Source of the DNA: Mesorhizobium australicum
Lineage (GTDB): Bacteria > Pseudomonadota > Alphaproteobacteria > Rhizobiales > Rhizobiaceae
Reading direction: 5' to 3'
Assembly (NCBI RefSeq): GCF_900177325.1
Contig: NZ_FXBL01000004.1
Coordinates: 1,426,001-1,490,000 of the forward strand
Length of the DNA stretch: 64,000 nucleotides
The notes below the pieces were generated by a model, which saw nothing but the letters and a program-made list of their open reading frames with translations, did not search any database and was not told where the DNA came from. A program made the translations under genes and the position numbers. Positions 1 to 9,364 of this stretch are shown here, piece after piece (within the stretch, counting starts at the first letter, position 1; every line of letters starts with the position of its first letter).

Positions 1-381
1 CTCCTGGCGCGCTCGGAGATGATCCCAGTGATCGCGCCGGTGGCGCCCGGCCGCGACGGCCACACCTACAACATCAACGCCGACACCTTCGCCGGCGCCA
101 TCGCCGGTGCGCTGAATGCGACGCGCCTGCTGTTCCTGACCGACGTTCCCGGCGTCATGGACAAGGACAAGAAGGTGCTGCCGGAGCTGACGGTTGCCGA
201 GGCGAAGGCGCTGATCCGCGACGGCACGATCTCCGGCGGCATGATCCCGAAGGTCGAGACCTGCATCGAGGCGATTGATCGCGGCGTCGAGGGTGTCGTC
301 ATCCTCAACGGCAAGACGCCGCACGCGGTGCTGCTCGAACTGTTCACCGAGCACGGCGCGGGAACGCTCATCGTGCCATAA
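1..381 (+). CDS. argB: Acetylglutamate kinase, C-terminal part
   Basis: The enzyme phosphorylates N-acetyl-L-glutamate with ATP, the second step of the acetylated arginine pathway in the cytoplasm. The frame is open from base 1, so the 126 residues seen are the C-terminal part of a protein that is usually about 295 residues; the start lies left of the window. Amino-acid-kinase signatures are clear: YNINAD (visible residues 23-28) in the acetylglutamate site, LTDVPGV (46-52) near the nucleotide site, and GGMIPK, which closes the active site. The gene leads a block (argB, HAD nucleotidase, dapD, dapE) that I recognise from Rhizobiales chromosomes. The identity is secure; only its length is unknown. 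Confidence 0.95.
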   Translation, partial: LLARSEMIPVIAPVAPGRDGHTYNINADTFAGAIAGALNATRLLFLTDVPGVMDKDKKVLPELTVAEAKALIRDGTISGGMIPKVETCIEAIDRGVEGVVILNGKTPHAVLLELFTEHGAGTLIVP

Positions 382-532
382 GGCGAGGGCGCAGAGCCGG
401 ATCTGCTCGGACGTCGTCCCGGACGTCGCAGCCGACCCGGTACCCATTCTTCTCTGCGATTGGCCCCTGCCAAGGTTGAATCGCAATGGACACCGGATGG
501 CCTTCGGCCTCCGGTATGACGAAGCCGTTGGG

Positions 533-1972
533 TTACGAAGCCACCGTCCGCGCCAGGTGGTCGCCGAGCCGCAGCGACAGCGCGGTGAGGGTGGTCGTCG
601 GCGTGCACTGGCCGGCGGTCGAATAAACGGACGAGCCGGCGACATAGAGGTTCTCCATGCCGTGCACGCGGCTGTCGGCGTCGACCACGCTGGTGGCCGG
701 GTCGGTGCCCATGCGGGTGCCGCCCATGTGGTGGTTGCCGGCGAGTTCCATGTCGGTGGGCCAGTCCTCGCCGTTCAGCACCCAGTCGCTGATGTGCAGG
801 CGGCCGATGTCCTTGAGCGCGATCTCTTCGCCGAACATGCGCATCGATTCGACGAGCGTCTTTCGGTCGAGGTCGCCCTTCTTCCAGTGCAGCTCCATGC
901 GCGGCACGCCCGCTGCGTCACGCTCGGTCTGGGACAGGGCGATGTGGTTCGATTCGATCGGCGGCTGCTCCCAGTCGATATGGACGCGCGCGCTGCACTG
1001 CAGGTGGGCGCCGATCGCGCTCGCCACCCATTCGGTGAGGCGCGGCGCGTAGCAGGCCATCTCGGCGATCATCTTCTTGGTGCCGTGATAGGGCATGGTC
1101 TCAAGCTGGATGTGGAAGTTCGCCAAGCCGCGGCGCTCCAGCGCTTCCGGCGTCGGGATCATGAAGCACTCGCCGTCCTCGTCGAATTCGAGCGCATCCC
1201 TGTTGGTGATGAAGGCGTTGCCGGCCCAGTACATCGGATGTTCCATCCAGTAGCGGCCGAGCGCCCTGGCGTTCGGGACCACGGCGCCGTTCGATTGCGC
1301 GTTGGACCAGAGCAGCAGGCGGGAATTCTCCAGTCCGCCCGTCGCGACGACGAAATAGGGTGCGGTGAAGTCGCCCGCCGGGGCCCCGGCCGAGTAGAGC
1401 TTCGCGCCCGTGACGGCCTTGCCGTTGCCGGCAAGTTCCAGAACGGTGGTGTTGAGCACCACGGCGACGTTGCGGCTCGCCTCCAGCTCGTCGCGGAACT
1501 GCATGCCGAAACGGACCGGGTCGCTCTTGATCAGGTCCATGCGGCCGAAATTGTCGGTAAGCGCATGCGTCGGCTTGAACTCGCGCAGGCCGAGGATCGA
1601 GCGCGTCTCGTCGAGGAAGGGCTCGATGTCGGCGTGGCGGATCGGCCAGCCCGAGTTCGGAATCCAGGACTTCGGCTCGAAGTCGTAGGCGTCGAGCACC
1701 CGGCACCAGCCGGCCCAGTGGTTCGACGACCCGCCGAGATAGCGCAGCCGCGTCACGTCCAGGTCGAAATACTGGTCGCCGACGGTGACGCCCTTGTAGA
1801 AGTCCTGCGACTCCTCGGTGATCTCCTCGCCGCCCGCCTCGAACAGGACGCAGGGGATGCCGCGCGCATCGAGCTTGCGGGCGATGGTGATGCCGGCGAC
1901 GCCGCCGCCGACGATCGCAACACGCGGAGCGTGGCTCGCCGCCCTGTAGGCGGCCATGTCCTGGAAGATCAT
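533..1972 (-). CDS. GMC-family FAD oxidoreductase
   Basis: This is a 479-residue flavoprotein of the glucose-methanol-choline family, which oxidises an alcohol or sugar hydroxyl using FAD. The N-terminal dinucleotide fold is at residues 18-27 (VAIVGGGVAG), followed by the FEAGG strand that binds the FAD ribose and LGGSSNHWAG near residue 80. The C-terminal GMC domain ends with HHMGGTRMG and NLYVAGSSVYSTAG. The usual Asn-Pro of the last active-site loop appears as CTPTTT, so the substrate pocket may differ from choline or glucose enzymes. There is no signal peptide of its own. The ATG overlaps the stop of a 55-residue Tat-type protein upstream (ATGA), so the two are translationally coupled, and export by hitchhiking is possible. 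The substrate cannot be read from the sequence. Confidence 0.85.
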   Translation of the reverse strand: MIFQDMAAYRAASHAPRVAIVGGGVAGITIARKLDARGIPCVLFEAGGEEITEESQDFYKGVTVGDQYFDLDVTRLRYLGGSSNHWAGWCRVLDAYDFEPKSWIPNSGWPIRHADIEPFLDETRSILGLREFKPTHALTDNFGRMDLIKSDPVRFGMQFRDELEASRNVAVVLNTTVLELAGNGKAVTGAKLYSAGAPAGDFTAPYFVVATGGLENSRLLLWSNAQSNGAVVPNARALGRYWMEHPMYWAGNAFITNRDALEFDEDGECFMIPTPEALERRGLANFHIQLETMPYHGTKKMIAEMACYAPRLTEWVASAIGAHLQCSARVHIDWEQPPIESNHIALSQTERDAAGVPRMELHWKKGDLDRKTLVESMRMFGEEIALKDIGRLHISDWVLNGEDWPTDMELAGNHHMGGTRMGTDPATSVVDADSRVHGMENLYVAGSSVYSTAGQCTPTTTLTALSLRLGDHLARTVAS

Positions 1973-2136
1973 GCGAGGTCGCTCCGCTTCAGGATCCAGC
2001 CGTCGACCTCGACGATGTCGTCATGCTGGGTCGGCCGGATATATTTGAAGAGGGCAATGGCCGGCAGGGCGAAGAGAAGCGCCTTGAGGATGCCGCGGCG
2101 GCTGGTCTTCGGCAGGGGTGACTCGGATCGTGTCAT
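1969..2136 (-). CDS. Tiny Tat-signal protein, partner of GMC oxidoreductase
   Basis: This 55-residue protein consists of a twin-arginine leader, SRRGILKALL, then a hydrophobic stretch (LFALPAIALF) and a short polar tail containing VEVDGWILKRSDL. The ATG at 2136 is preferred over a start 96 nt upstream because the leader then sits close to the N-terminus, as Tat signals do. It overlaps the GMC gene by four bases. In several membrane-bound alcohol and sugar dehydrogenases a small Tat-bearing subunit carries the signal for the flavoprotein, and this may be a minimal version. The leader could equally act as a membrane anchor. No cysteine or haem motif is present, so it is not an electron-transfer subunit. 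Confidence 0.65.
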   Translation of the reverse strand: MTRSESPLPKTSRRGILKALLFALPAIALFKYIRPTQHDDIVEVDGWILKRSDLA

Positions 2137-2322
2137 CGTTGCGGTCCCGGGTTGATACATTCGGTGCTGCCGGTTCAATTCGGCACGCCTGCATCTGCTC
2201 AAGCCAGAAGCGTGCCACTGTGGCTCGCTCATCGGGCTTCCGGGTCATTCACGCCCGGCATGGTTTTCAAATCCTTACCGGAGCCATGTGCCCGGAAAAT
2301 CTTTCGACGGAATGGCTAACCG

Positions 2323-3228
2323 TCAATCAACGACCAGAAGCAGCAGGATTCCGCAGACGATCAGGAGGCAGCCGATGGTCTCGAAGCGGTTGATCTTCTC
2401 CTTGAAGAAGAACACCGACGAAGCGAAGGTGAAGATCATCTCGATCTGCGCCAGCGCCTTGACGATCGCCGCCTGCTGCAGGGTCATCGCCATGAACCAG
2501 CCGAACGAGGCGGTGGCGCCGACGAAGCCGACGAACAGAGACGGTTTCCAGGCGGCCGCGATGCGGGACAGCTCCGCGCGGTCGCGCGCCAGCATCCACA
2601 GCGCCATGATGAGCGTCTGGAAGGAGATCACCACGAGAAGCGTGACAGCGGCCTGCATGGCGAAGGTGGGACCGCCGAGCGACAGCGACGCCGCCCGGTA
2701 GGCGACCGCCGAAACGCCGAAAGAGGTGCCCGAAGCGAGCCCGATCAGCGCTGTGCGCGAGAAGGTGGTTGTGACGAGATTGCGCAGGGTGAGTGCTGCA
2801 TGTGCGACGGAGATCAGCATCACGCCGAACACTGACACCGCGATCGCCATCAGCGTGCCCGCCGTCACCGTCTCGCCGAGGAAGACCAGGCCGAACAGGG
2901 CCGCCTGCGCCGGCTCGGTGCGCGAATAGGCGGTGCCGACGGCGAAGTTGCGGAACGAGAACAGGTGCACGAGCAGGAAGGTCGCGGCAATCTGCATCAG
3001 CCCGCCGACAACCACCCAGCCGAGGAATTCGGCCGAAATCGCCGGAAAAGCGTAGCCGCCGGCACGGTTGAGGAGCACGGTGTAGAGGACGGCGAAGGGG
3101 AGGCCGAAGCCGAAGCGCACGAAGGTGGCGCCGGTCGTACCCATCACCCCCTTGAGGTGCTTCTGGCCGACCGAGCGCAGGTTCTGCAGGAACGCAGCCG
3201 CGATCGTGATGGGTATCCACAGTTCCAA
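2323..3228 (-). CDS. EamA/DMT-family transporter
   Basis: This 301-residue inner-membrane protein has about ten hydrophobic segments arranged as two EamA repeats (roughly residues 5-140 and 155-300). It belongs to the drug/metabolite transporter superfamily, whose members carry amino acids, metabolites or toxic compounds. The first repeat holds the TEPAQAALFGLVFLGE segment typical of the fourth and fifth helices of a repeat, and the second holds AQIEMIFTFASSVFFFKEK in the matching place. The gene stands alone on the minus strand; 186 bases separate it from the Tat-type gene on its left. The substrate cannot be inferred. Confidence 0.85.
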   Translation of the reverse strand: MELWIPITIAAAFLQNLRSVGQKHLKGVMGTTGATFVRFGFGLPFAVLYTVLLNRAGGYAFPAISAEFLGWVVVGGLMQIAATFLLVHLFSFRNFAVGTAYSRTEPAQAALFGLVFLGETVTAGTLMAIAVSVFGVMLISVAHAALTLRNLVTTTFSRTALIGLASGTSFGVSAVAYRAASLSLGGPTFAMQAAVTLLVVISFQTLIMALWMLARDRAELSRIAAAWKPSLFVGFVGATASFGWFMAMTLQQAAIVKALAQIEMIFTFASSVFFFKEKINRFETIGCLLIVCGILLLLVVD

Positions 3229-3306
3229 GAGAGCCCCCGGGGCGAATGTCCGCCGCGGGTCTTAGTCTTTATCGCGCGAGTCGCGCAATGCGCCTGCGCC
3301 GCCGCC

Positions 3307-4068
3307 TCATGCCGCCAGTCGCCTCTCGGTCTCGAACATGACGCGGTTGCGGCCGGCATTCTTGGCCCGGTAGAGCTGGCGGTCGGCCTGCCGCATCAGC
3401 TCGGAAATCCTGGCATCCGGCCAGCACATCGTGCCTCCGATGCTGACGGTGAGCCGCAGCGTCCTTCCCTGGCTCGGCATGAAGCCGATCGCCTCGACCT
3501 CGGCGCGGATGCGCTCGGCAGCGCGTTCCGCCTCGCCGAGATCCGTCCCGGAGAGGAACACTGCGAACTCCTCGCCGCCGATGCGACCGACGATACTGGT
3601 CTCTCCCGTCGCGCGGCTGATCGCGGCGGCGATCTCGATCAGGGCGTCGTCGCCGACGAGATGGCCGTAATTGTCGTTGATCCGCTTGAAGTGGTCGGCG
3701 TCGACGAGCAGCAGCGCGCCACGGTTCGTCCTGCGCCGTGTAGCCTCCACCGCGGCGAAGAACGCCTCGCGGTTGAGGAAACCGGTCATGGCATCGCGCC
3801 GCGCCTTCTCGGCCAGCATGGCGTTCGCCTGCTCCAACGCGGCATGGGCGGCGCGAAGCTGGTCGTTGAGCACCTGCAGACGCTGCTGCTGCCAGTAGGT
3901 GAAGGCGCTCGCGGGGAAGGCGATGACCAGCGGGCACAGGATCGGCAGCCACAACGACGCGCCGGAGATTCCGATGCCCATCCCGGCGACGACCGCCAGC
4001 GAGGCGATGATCGACAACGCCGTCGCCAGCCCTGCCTTGATGAAGATCGAGACCACACTGCGTTCCAT
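3307..4068 (-). CDS. Membrane diguanylate cyclase, I-site missing
   Basis: This 253-residue protein probably makes cyclic di-GMP from two GTP. Two hydrophobic segments (about residues 8-33 and 36-58) anchor it in the inner membrane. A predicted coiled coil (60-90) leads into a GGDEF domain with the active-site motif GGEEF at 164-168 and the upstream DADHFKRINDNYGH metal and nucleotide site (123-136). The RxxD inhibitory site normally found five residues before GGEEF reads GETS here, so product feedback inhibition is probably absent. A close relative at 12986-13756 keeps the site. No input domain other than the short membrane part is visible. Confidence 0.85.
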   Translation of the reverse strand: MERSVVSIFIKAGLATALSIIASLAVVAGMGIGISGASLWLPILCPLVIAFPASAFTYWQQQRLQVLNDQLRAAHAALEQANAMLAEKARRDAMTGFLNREAFFAAVEATRRRTNRGALLLVDADHFKRINDNYGHLVGDDALIEIAAAISRATGETSIVGRIGGEEFAVFLSGTDLGEAERAAERIRAEVEAIGFMPSQGRTLRLTVSIGGTMCWPDARISELMRQADRQLYRAKNAGRNRVMFETERRLAA

Positions 4069-4129
4069 GGCGGCGTGATCGCAGATGGGCCTGAAATTCG
4101 CGTTCAGTCGATCCGTAAAGTTTTATCGA

Positions 4130-5257
4130 TCATGGATTGATCGTGCTCCGGCGCGGTGCGGCGAAGGTCGTCTTGGCCCATGCGAGGCCGGGGCGTTCCA
4201 CGAATCGGTAGAGCGTCCACGAGGCAATAACAGTCAGGGCGAAAGCGCAGAACGCTGCCGGCCACGGGCCGAAGACAACGGCGGCCCCGTGGGACTGTAG
4301 GAAGACGATCAGGATCTGGTGGACCATGTAGATAGCGAAGCTGATCTCGCCGAGGAAGACCAGCGGTCGGCAGGACAGGATACGGGAGACGGCGCCGTGC
4401 TGGTGGGCGAAGACGTAGACGACCAGCGCGAACAGAAGAAACATGCCGGAACGCGGATAGACCTGCGCGAAAACGCGCGGGCCCTCGGCCTGCAGGAGCT
4501 CGATGATCGGTCGATGCAGCGGCATATAGGCGATGATCAGGACGACGCATGCCAGTTGCGCCGGGAAGATAAGGTTTCGGGGCACGCGGATGCGCGCATA
4601 GAGGTGGAAGGTCAATATGCCGGCGAAGAACTCGACGATGCGAACCGGGGGGGACAGATGGAAGAACGACTGTTCGGTGACCATCGATGGCAGACTTCCC
4701 GGGGCCCCGCTGCCGAAGGGGATCGCCGCCGGGTTCCATGAGACGAATAGCATCAGTACGACCACCGCGAACGTCCAAGCGGCGATGAGCAGGATGCCCG
4801 TCCGGATGCTGAGGACTGAGATCAGCCCGAACACGATGTAGAAGAAGAGCTCGACGGAGATCGACCATGAGACCGCGTTCAGGAAGAACGCGGTTTCTAA
4901 GGACGGTATCCAGGCATGCTGGAGCGTCAGGAAGAGATAGACCTTCGTCAGGTTGGGTGCCGACGAAGCCCCGATCAATGCCAGGGCGATCAGGCCGCAG
5001 GCGACATGCAGCGGCCACAACCTGAAGAAGCGAACGGCGATGAAGCGGCCGCTGTCGCCGAGCGTGCGGATGCGACCGTGGTAGGAATAGCTGAGGACGA
5101 AGCCGCTCAGCACGAAGAAGAAGCTGACCGTCCAGCCGAGATTGACCCCCCACAGGCTCTTGGAGAGATTGAGATCGAACGGCCGCAAATGGTGCAGGAA
5201 AACCGAAAAGGCGGCGAAGAACCTCAGGGCGGTGAGGTTGTCCAGTCTCAGAGGCAT
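4130..5257 (-). CDS. Acyltransferase 3 family membrane protein
   Basis: This 375-residue polytopic membrane protein is of the acyltransferase-3 family, which O-acylates sugars of exopolysaccharide, lipopolysaccharide or Nod factors. The N-terminus carries the family pattern LTALRFFAAFSVFLHH, whose first histidine of the pair is the expected catalytic residue, then FFFVLSGFVLSYSY and WSISVELFFY in later helices. About ten membrane segments can be seen. I use the ATG at 5257, which puts the first helix at the N-terminus; a longer frame adds 33 residues with no family match. No glycosyltransferase genes lie nearby, so the acceptor is unknown. Confidence 0.85.
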   Translation of the reverse strand: MPLRLDNLTALRFFAAFSVFLHHLRPFDLNLSKSLWGVNLGWTVSFFFVLSGFVLSYSYHGRIRTLGDSGRFIAVRFFRLWPLHVACGLIALALIGASSAPNLTKVYLFLTLQHAWIPSLETAFFLNAVSWSISVELFFYIVFGLISVLSIRTGILLIAAWTFAVVVLMLFVSWNPAAIPFGSGAPGSLPSMVTEQSFFHLSPPVRIVEFFAGILTFHLYARIRVPRNLIFPAQLACVVLIIAYMPLHRPIIELLQAEGPRVFAQVYPRSGMFLLFALVVYVFAHQHGAVSRILSCRPLVFLGEISFAIYMVHQILIVFLQSHGAAVVFGPWPAAFCAFALTVIASWTLYRFVERPGLAWAKTTFAAPRRSTINP

Positions 5258-5419
5258 CTGCAGTAATCCCGCTTGCCGCCGTTTCTTCTCACGATTCCCG
5301 GCGAGGGGACATAGGGGCGGGCAGATCAAGAGAAGCGACTGGCTTCGGCTTCCCAATATCGCCCCCCCGGATCGAGATTGCCGCTTTTACACCGCCATTG
5401 CCATGAAGTATGGAGCGGC

Positions 5420-6130
5420 ATGACCAACAGTCCCGCCCCCGCCAGGTTTGCCCATGTCACCGACTGGGTGTTCGACCTCGACAATACGCTCTACCCGCAT
5501 CACACGAACCTGTTCTCGCAGATCGACGTCAAGATGACGGCCTATGTGGCGGAATTGCTGAAGCTGTCGCGGGAAGATGCGCGCAAGCTGCAGAAGCAGC
5601 TCTATCTCGAATACGGAACGACGCTGAACGGCCTGATGGAACTGCACAGCATCGATCCGGACGATTTCCTGCAGAAGGTGCACGACATCGACTATTCCTG
5701 GGTCCAGCCCAACCCCCTGCTGGGCGAGGCGATCAAGGCGCTGCCCGGCCGCAAGTTCATCTTCACCAACGGTGACCGCGGCCACGCGGAGCGCACGGCC
5801 CGCCAGCTCGGCGTGCTGGACGAGTTCGACGACATCTTCGACATCGTTGCGGCGGGGCTGATGCCGAAGCCGGCGCGCGGCACGTACGAGAAATTCGTCG
5901 ATCTGCACAAGATCGCCGGCCCGAGCGCAGTGATGTTCGAGGACTTGGCGCGCAACCTCGTCGTGCCCAAGGCGCTCGGCATGACGACGGTGCTGATTGT
6001 GCCCAACAATTTCGAGCCGACCTTCTCGGAAATCTGGGAGCGCGACCCGGCGCTCGACGACGAGGTCGACTACGTCACCGACGATCTGACCGGTTTCTTG
6101 CGTACCATATTGGGACAGGCGTCGGCTTGA
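5420..6130 (+). CDS. HAD-family pyrimidine 5'-nucleotidase
   Basis: This 236-residue cytoplasmic phosphatase resembles yeast Sdt1/Phm8 and bacterial pyrimidine 5'-nucleotidases, which release phosphate from UMP or CMP. All four haloacid-dehalogenase motifs are present: FDLDNTLY (residues 18-25, nucleophile D19 and acid D21), FTNGDRGHAERTA (motif II), the PKPARGTYEKF lysine (motif III), and FEDLARNLVVPK (motif IV). The ATG at 5420 precedes MTNSPAPARF. Its stop overlaps the TTG start of the DUF817 gene (TTGA), so the two form an operon. The family is certain; the physiological substrate is inferred. Confidence 0.88.
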   Translation: MTNSPAPARFAHVTDWVFDLDNTLYPHHTNLFSQIDVKMTAYVAELLKLSREDARKLQKQLYLEYGTTLNGLMELHSIDPDDFLQKVHDIDYSWVQPNPLLGEAIKALPGRKFIFTNGDRGHAERTARQLGVLDEFDDIFDIVAAGLMPKPARGTYEKFVDLHKIAGPSAVMFEDLARNLVVPKALGMTTVLIVPNNFEPTFSEIWERDPALDDEVDYVTDDLTGFLRTILGQASA

Positions 6131-7002
6131 AGCGGTTCACCTCCGTCGAGGCCCGGATCGACGCCGCCGCGCACCGCGTGCTCGACCGGCTGCCGCAGGG
6201 CGGCGTGTCCGGCGCGCTGGTCGAATTCGTCGTCTTCGGGCTGAAGCAGGCCTGGGCGTGCCTGTTCGGTGGCGCGCTGCTTGCCATCATGATCGCGACC
6301 GCGCTCGTCTGGCCGCAGTATGCGCCGGTCGAGCGCTACGATTTCCTCTTCCTCGCGGCGTTGTCGATTCAGGCAGCCCTGCTGGCATTCAAGCTGGAGA
6401 CGCCGAGGGAGGCTGTCGTCATCCTTGTCTTCCACCTCGTCGGGACGGCGATGGAACTGTTCAAGACGAGCGCCGGGTCGTGGATCTATCCGGAGGAGGC
6501 GTTCTTCCGCATTGCCGGCGTGCCGCTGTTCTCGGGCTTCATGTATGCGGCGGTCGGCTCCTACATCGCCCGGATCACGCGCATCTTCGACATGCGCTAC
6601 ACCGACTATCCGTCGATCGCTGCGACGGCCGTGCTGGCGGCCGCGATCTATGCGAACTTCTTCCTGCACCATTTCATCTTCGACGCGCGATGGGGCCTGT
6701 TCGCTTTCGCCTTCGTGCTGTTCCGCAAGACGCGGGTGCACTACCGCGTCTTCCGGCACACCCACCAGATGCGGTTGCTGGTCGGCTTCCTGCTGGTCGC
6801 CCTGTTCATCTGGTTCGCCGAGAACATCGCGACCTGGTCGCGGGCGTGGATCTACCCCTCACAGGCCGACGGCTGGACGCCGGTCTCCCTGTCGAAGCTC
6901 GGCGCCTGGTATCTCTTGATGATCATTTCGTTCGTGCTGGTGAGTCTCGTCCACCGGCCGCGCGGACCGGACTGGCAGACCAGCAACGCCGACCGGGCCT
7001 AG
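6127..7002 (+). CDS. DUF817 family membrane protein
   Basis: This 291-residue integral membrane protein has about eight hydrophobic helices and belongs to the uncharacterised DUF817 family. Conserved-looking elements include FGLKQAWACLFGG in the first helix, HLVGTAMELFKTSAGSWIYP, and FMYAAVGSYIARI. It starts with TTG at 6127, overlapping the stop of the nucleotidase, so it is translated with it. The repeated tryptophan-tyrosine-proline motifs (SWIYP, AWIYP) on opposite halves suggest an internal symmetry. No function is known to me. Confidence 0.8.
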   Translation: MKRFTSVEARIDAAAHRVLDRLPQGGVSGALVEFVVFGLKQAWACLFGGALLAIMIATALVWPQYAPVERYDFLFLAALSIQAALLAFKLETPREAVVILVFHLVGTAMELFKTSAGSWIYPEEAFFRIAGVPLFSGFMYAAVGSYIARITRIFDMRYTDYPSIAATAVLAAAIYANFFLHHFIFDARWGLFAFAFVLFRKTRVHYRVFRHTHQMRLLVGFLLVALFIWFAENIATWSRAWIYPSQADGWTPVSLSKLGAWYLLMIISFVLVSLVHRPRGPDWQTSNADRA

Positions 7003-7116
7003 TGCTGGTGTCCGTCGCCGGCGGTCGCGGACTTGGCCGGCGGGGTGGGTCAGTCGTCGGAGAGCGTGAGATCACCGGCCCTGACGGAAATCGCCGCGCG
7101 CCGCCGCGCCAGCGCG

Positions 7117-7968
7117 TCAAACTTGCTGTTCGATGCCGTAGAATGCGCGGATTACATCCCACGCCTCGTCGGCGGTGTCGGCATAGTCGATGATATCCTG
7201 GTCGCCGGGCGAGATCGTGCCCTGCTCGGCGAGGAAGTCGAGGTCGATCGCGCGCGACCAGAAATCGCGGCCGAAGAGGATGACCGGCACGCGCTCCATG
7301 CGGCCGGTCTGGATCAGCGTCAGCGTTTCGAAGAACTCGTCCATGGTGCCGAAGCCACCGGGGAAAATCGCCACCGCCTTGGCGCGCATGATGAAGTGCA
7401 TCTTGCGGATCGCGAAATAGTGGAAGTTGAAGCAGAGCTCCGGCGTGACGAAGAGGTTGGGCGCCTGCTCGTGCGGCAGCACGATATTGAGGCCGATGGA
7501 CGGTGCGCCGACGTCCGCCGCGCCCCGGTTGCCCGCTTCCATGACGCCCGGCCCGCCGCCCGTCACCACGACGAACTCGCGGTGATAGGAGCTGGCCGAG
7601 TGCTCGGAGCAGAGCCGGGCGAACTTGCGCGCCTCCTCGTAGTAGTGGCTGTTGGCCTTGAGGTTCTTTTCCTGCGTCTCGTTCTTCGCCGCCCAGGCTG
7701 GGCCGCCCGGCTCGGGAATGCGCGCGCCGCCGAACAGGATCACCGTCGAACGGATGCCGCGCTCCGTCAGGATCATCTCCGGCTTCATCAGCTCGAGCTG
7801 CAGGCGCACGGCGCGCGTCTCGCGGCGGGTGAGGAAATCCTCGTCGTTCCAGGCGAGCCTGTAGGTCGTCGCGCGCGTCTGCGGCGTGTCGGGAACCGCC
7901 TTGGCGCGCTCCAGATCCTCGTCGGAGTGAGGCAGCGGCGTCCAGCCGTTCTTGTCCATCGGATTCAT
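7117..7968 (-). CDS. LOG family protein (nucleotide-binding Rossmann fold)
   Basis: This 283-residue protein of the LOG/TIGR00730 family is related to cytokinin riboside 5'-monophosphate phosphoribohydrolase, which removes ribose-phosphate from nucleotide monophosphates. The two diagnostic motifs are present: GGGPGVMEAG (residues 137-146) and PGGFGTMDE (203-211), which bind the phosphoribosyl group and supply the catalytic Arg/Glu. The protein is longer than the classic LOG (about 190 residues) because of a roughly 70-residue N-terminal extension. I chose the ATG at 7968 because AAGGAA stands about eight bases upstream. It is divergent from dapD, with a 156-base gap between them. Confidence 0.85.
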   Translation of the reverse strand: MNPMDKNGWTPLPHSDEDLERAKAVPDTPQTRATTYRLAWNDEDFLTRRETRAVRLQLELMKPEMILTERGIRSTVILFGGARIPEPGGPAWAAKNETQEKNLKANSHYYEEARKFARLCSEHSASSYHREFVVVTGGGPGVMEAGNRGAADVGAPSIGLNIVLPHEQAPNLFVTPELCFNFHYFAIRKMHFIMRAKAVAIFPGGFGTMDEFFETLTLIQTGRMERVPVILFGRDFWSRAIDLDFLAEQGTISPGDQDIIDYADTADEAWDVIRAFYGIEQQV

Positions 7969-8124
7969 CAGCAGTTTCCTTGCCCCGACCGTCTCTGTCC
8001 GTCTTGGATTTGCCGTGGGACCACAGTCCGGCGACGGTCGAAGCGCAATTGACCCCACTATGCCCATGACATAGGTTCCGCGCGATTTCAGCCTAGCCGT
8101 CCAGCCGTTAACGGAGTGTTTTCC

Positions 8125-8979
8125 ATGTCGAAGCCCGATCTGACCTCCCTCGAAAAGACGGTGGAGGCCGCGTTCGAGGCGCGCGACGGAATCAGCACCT
8201 CGACCCGCGGCGAGGCGCGCGAGGCAATCGAGACGACGCTGGACCTGCTCGACAAGGGCGAGATTCGCGTCGCCGAACGCGGCGCCGACGGCGCCTGGCG
8301 CGTGAACCAGTGGATGAAGAAGGCGGTGCTGCTCTCCTTCCGGCTCAACCCGATGGAGATCATCAAGGGCGGGCCTGGCGACAGCGCCTGGTGGGACAAG
8401 GTCGCCTCCAAGTTCGACGGCTGGGGCGCAATGGACTTTGAAAAGGCCGGCTTTCGTGCCGTGCCCAACTGCGTCGTGCGCCGCTCGGCATTCATCGCCC
8501 CCGGCGCGATCCTGATGCCATCCTTCGTCAATCTCGGCGCCTACGTCGGCGAGGGCACCATGGTCGACACCTGGGTGACCGTCGGTTCCTGCGCCCAGAT
8601 CGGCAAGCACGTGCACCTGTCCGGCGGCGTCGGTATCGGCGGCGTGCTGGAGCCGCTGCAGGCCGGCCCGACGATCATCGAGGACAACTGTTTCATCGGC
8701 GCCCGCTCCGAAGTGGTGGAAGGCTGCATCGTGCGCGAGGGCTCAGTGCTGGGCATGGGCGTCTTCATCGGCAAGTCGACCAAGATCGTCGACCGCGCCA
8801 CCGGCGAAGTGACGTATGGCGAAGTGCCGCCTTATTCCGTCGTGGTGGCGGGAACCATGCCGGGCAAGCCACTGCCCAACGGCCAGCCGGGACCGAGCCT
8901 CTACTGCGCGGTCATCGTCAAGCGGGTCGACGAAGGAACCCGCTCGAAGACGTCGATCAACGATCTCCTGCGAGACTGA
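8125..8979 (+). CDS. dapD: Tetrahydrodipicolinate N-succinyltransferase
   Basis: The enzyme transfers succinyl from succinyl-CoA to tetrahydrodipicolinate in the succinylase branch of lysine and diaminopimelate synthesis. The 284-residue length matches the family. An all-helical N-terminal domain (residues 1-100) is followed by a left-handed parallel beta-helix of hexapeptide repeats (about 110-240), including [19 protein letters not shown] and the [20 protein letters not shown] coil. The ATG at 8125 has GGAG eight bases upstream; a GTG nine bases earlier is less likely. dapE, the next succinyl-branch enzyme, lies in the same orientation 5 kb downstream. Confidence 0.95.
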   Translation: MSKPDLTSLEKTVEAAFEARDGISTSTRGEAREAIETTLDLLDKGEIRVAERGADGAWRVNQWMKKAVLLSFRLNPMEIIKGGPGDSAWWDKVASKFDGWGAMDFEKAGFRAVPNCVVRRSAFIAPGAILMPSFVNLGAYVGEGTMVDTWVTVGSCAQIGKHVHLSGGVGIGGVLEPLQAGPTIIEDNCFIGARSEVVEGCIVREGSVLGMGVFIGKSTKIVDRATGEVTYGEVPPYSVVVAGTMPGKPLPNGQPGPSLYCAVIVKRVDEGTRSKTSINDLLRD

Positions 8980-8982
8980 GCG

Positions 8983-9360
8983 ATGGGCGGCCTGTCGGCG
9001 CGGCAGCTTCTCTGGCTCTTCTTACGGTTGAACGGCCGCATTAGTCGCGCGGCCTATCTTCTGGCGGGTCTCCTCGCAAATCTGGTGCCCGGTTTCCTGC
9101 TTTACCGTTTCACTCTGGCACCGGTCGAGAGCCAGGCGGCTGATTCCTGGGCGGTGGCCTTTTTTCTTATAGGCCTGCTCTCGGTCTGGAGCATTTTCGC
9201 ATTGAGCGTGAAACGGGTGCATGACCTCGGCAAGCCAGGGCCGTACGCGCTTGCGCTTTTCGTCCCTGTGATCTCCTACGTGGTGTTTATCGTCCTTTGC
9301 GTGATGCCTGGCGATCCTGCGCCGAACCGCTACGGCGCCGAAACCAACTCGCCGGGGTGA
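8983..9360 (+). CDS. DUF805 family small membrane protein
   Basis: This 125-residue membrane protein of the DUF805 family has an N-terminal FLRLNGRISRAAY element typical of the family, three to four hydrophobic helices, and the conserved VKRVHDLGKPG turn (usually RLHDxGxSG). It starts three bases after the dapD stop and is followed within five bases by another small membrane protein, so it is probably cotranscribed with dapD. The biochemical role of DUF805 proteins is not established. Confidence 0.8.
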   Translation: MGGLSARQLLWLFLRLNGRISRAAYLLAGLLANLVPGFLLYRFTLAPVESQAADSWAVAFFLIGLLSVWSIFALSVKRVHDLGKPGPYALALFVPVISYVVFIVLCVMPGDPAPNRYGAETNSPG

Positions 9361-9364
9361 CGCG

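Noticed and set aside
275..2155. Long open frame on the plus strand opposite the GMC oxidoreductase
   Set aside because: It is an antisense shadow in high-GC DNA: low complexity, rich in Arg/Ala/Val, no domain, while the minus strand encodes a clear flavoprotein.
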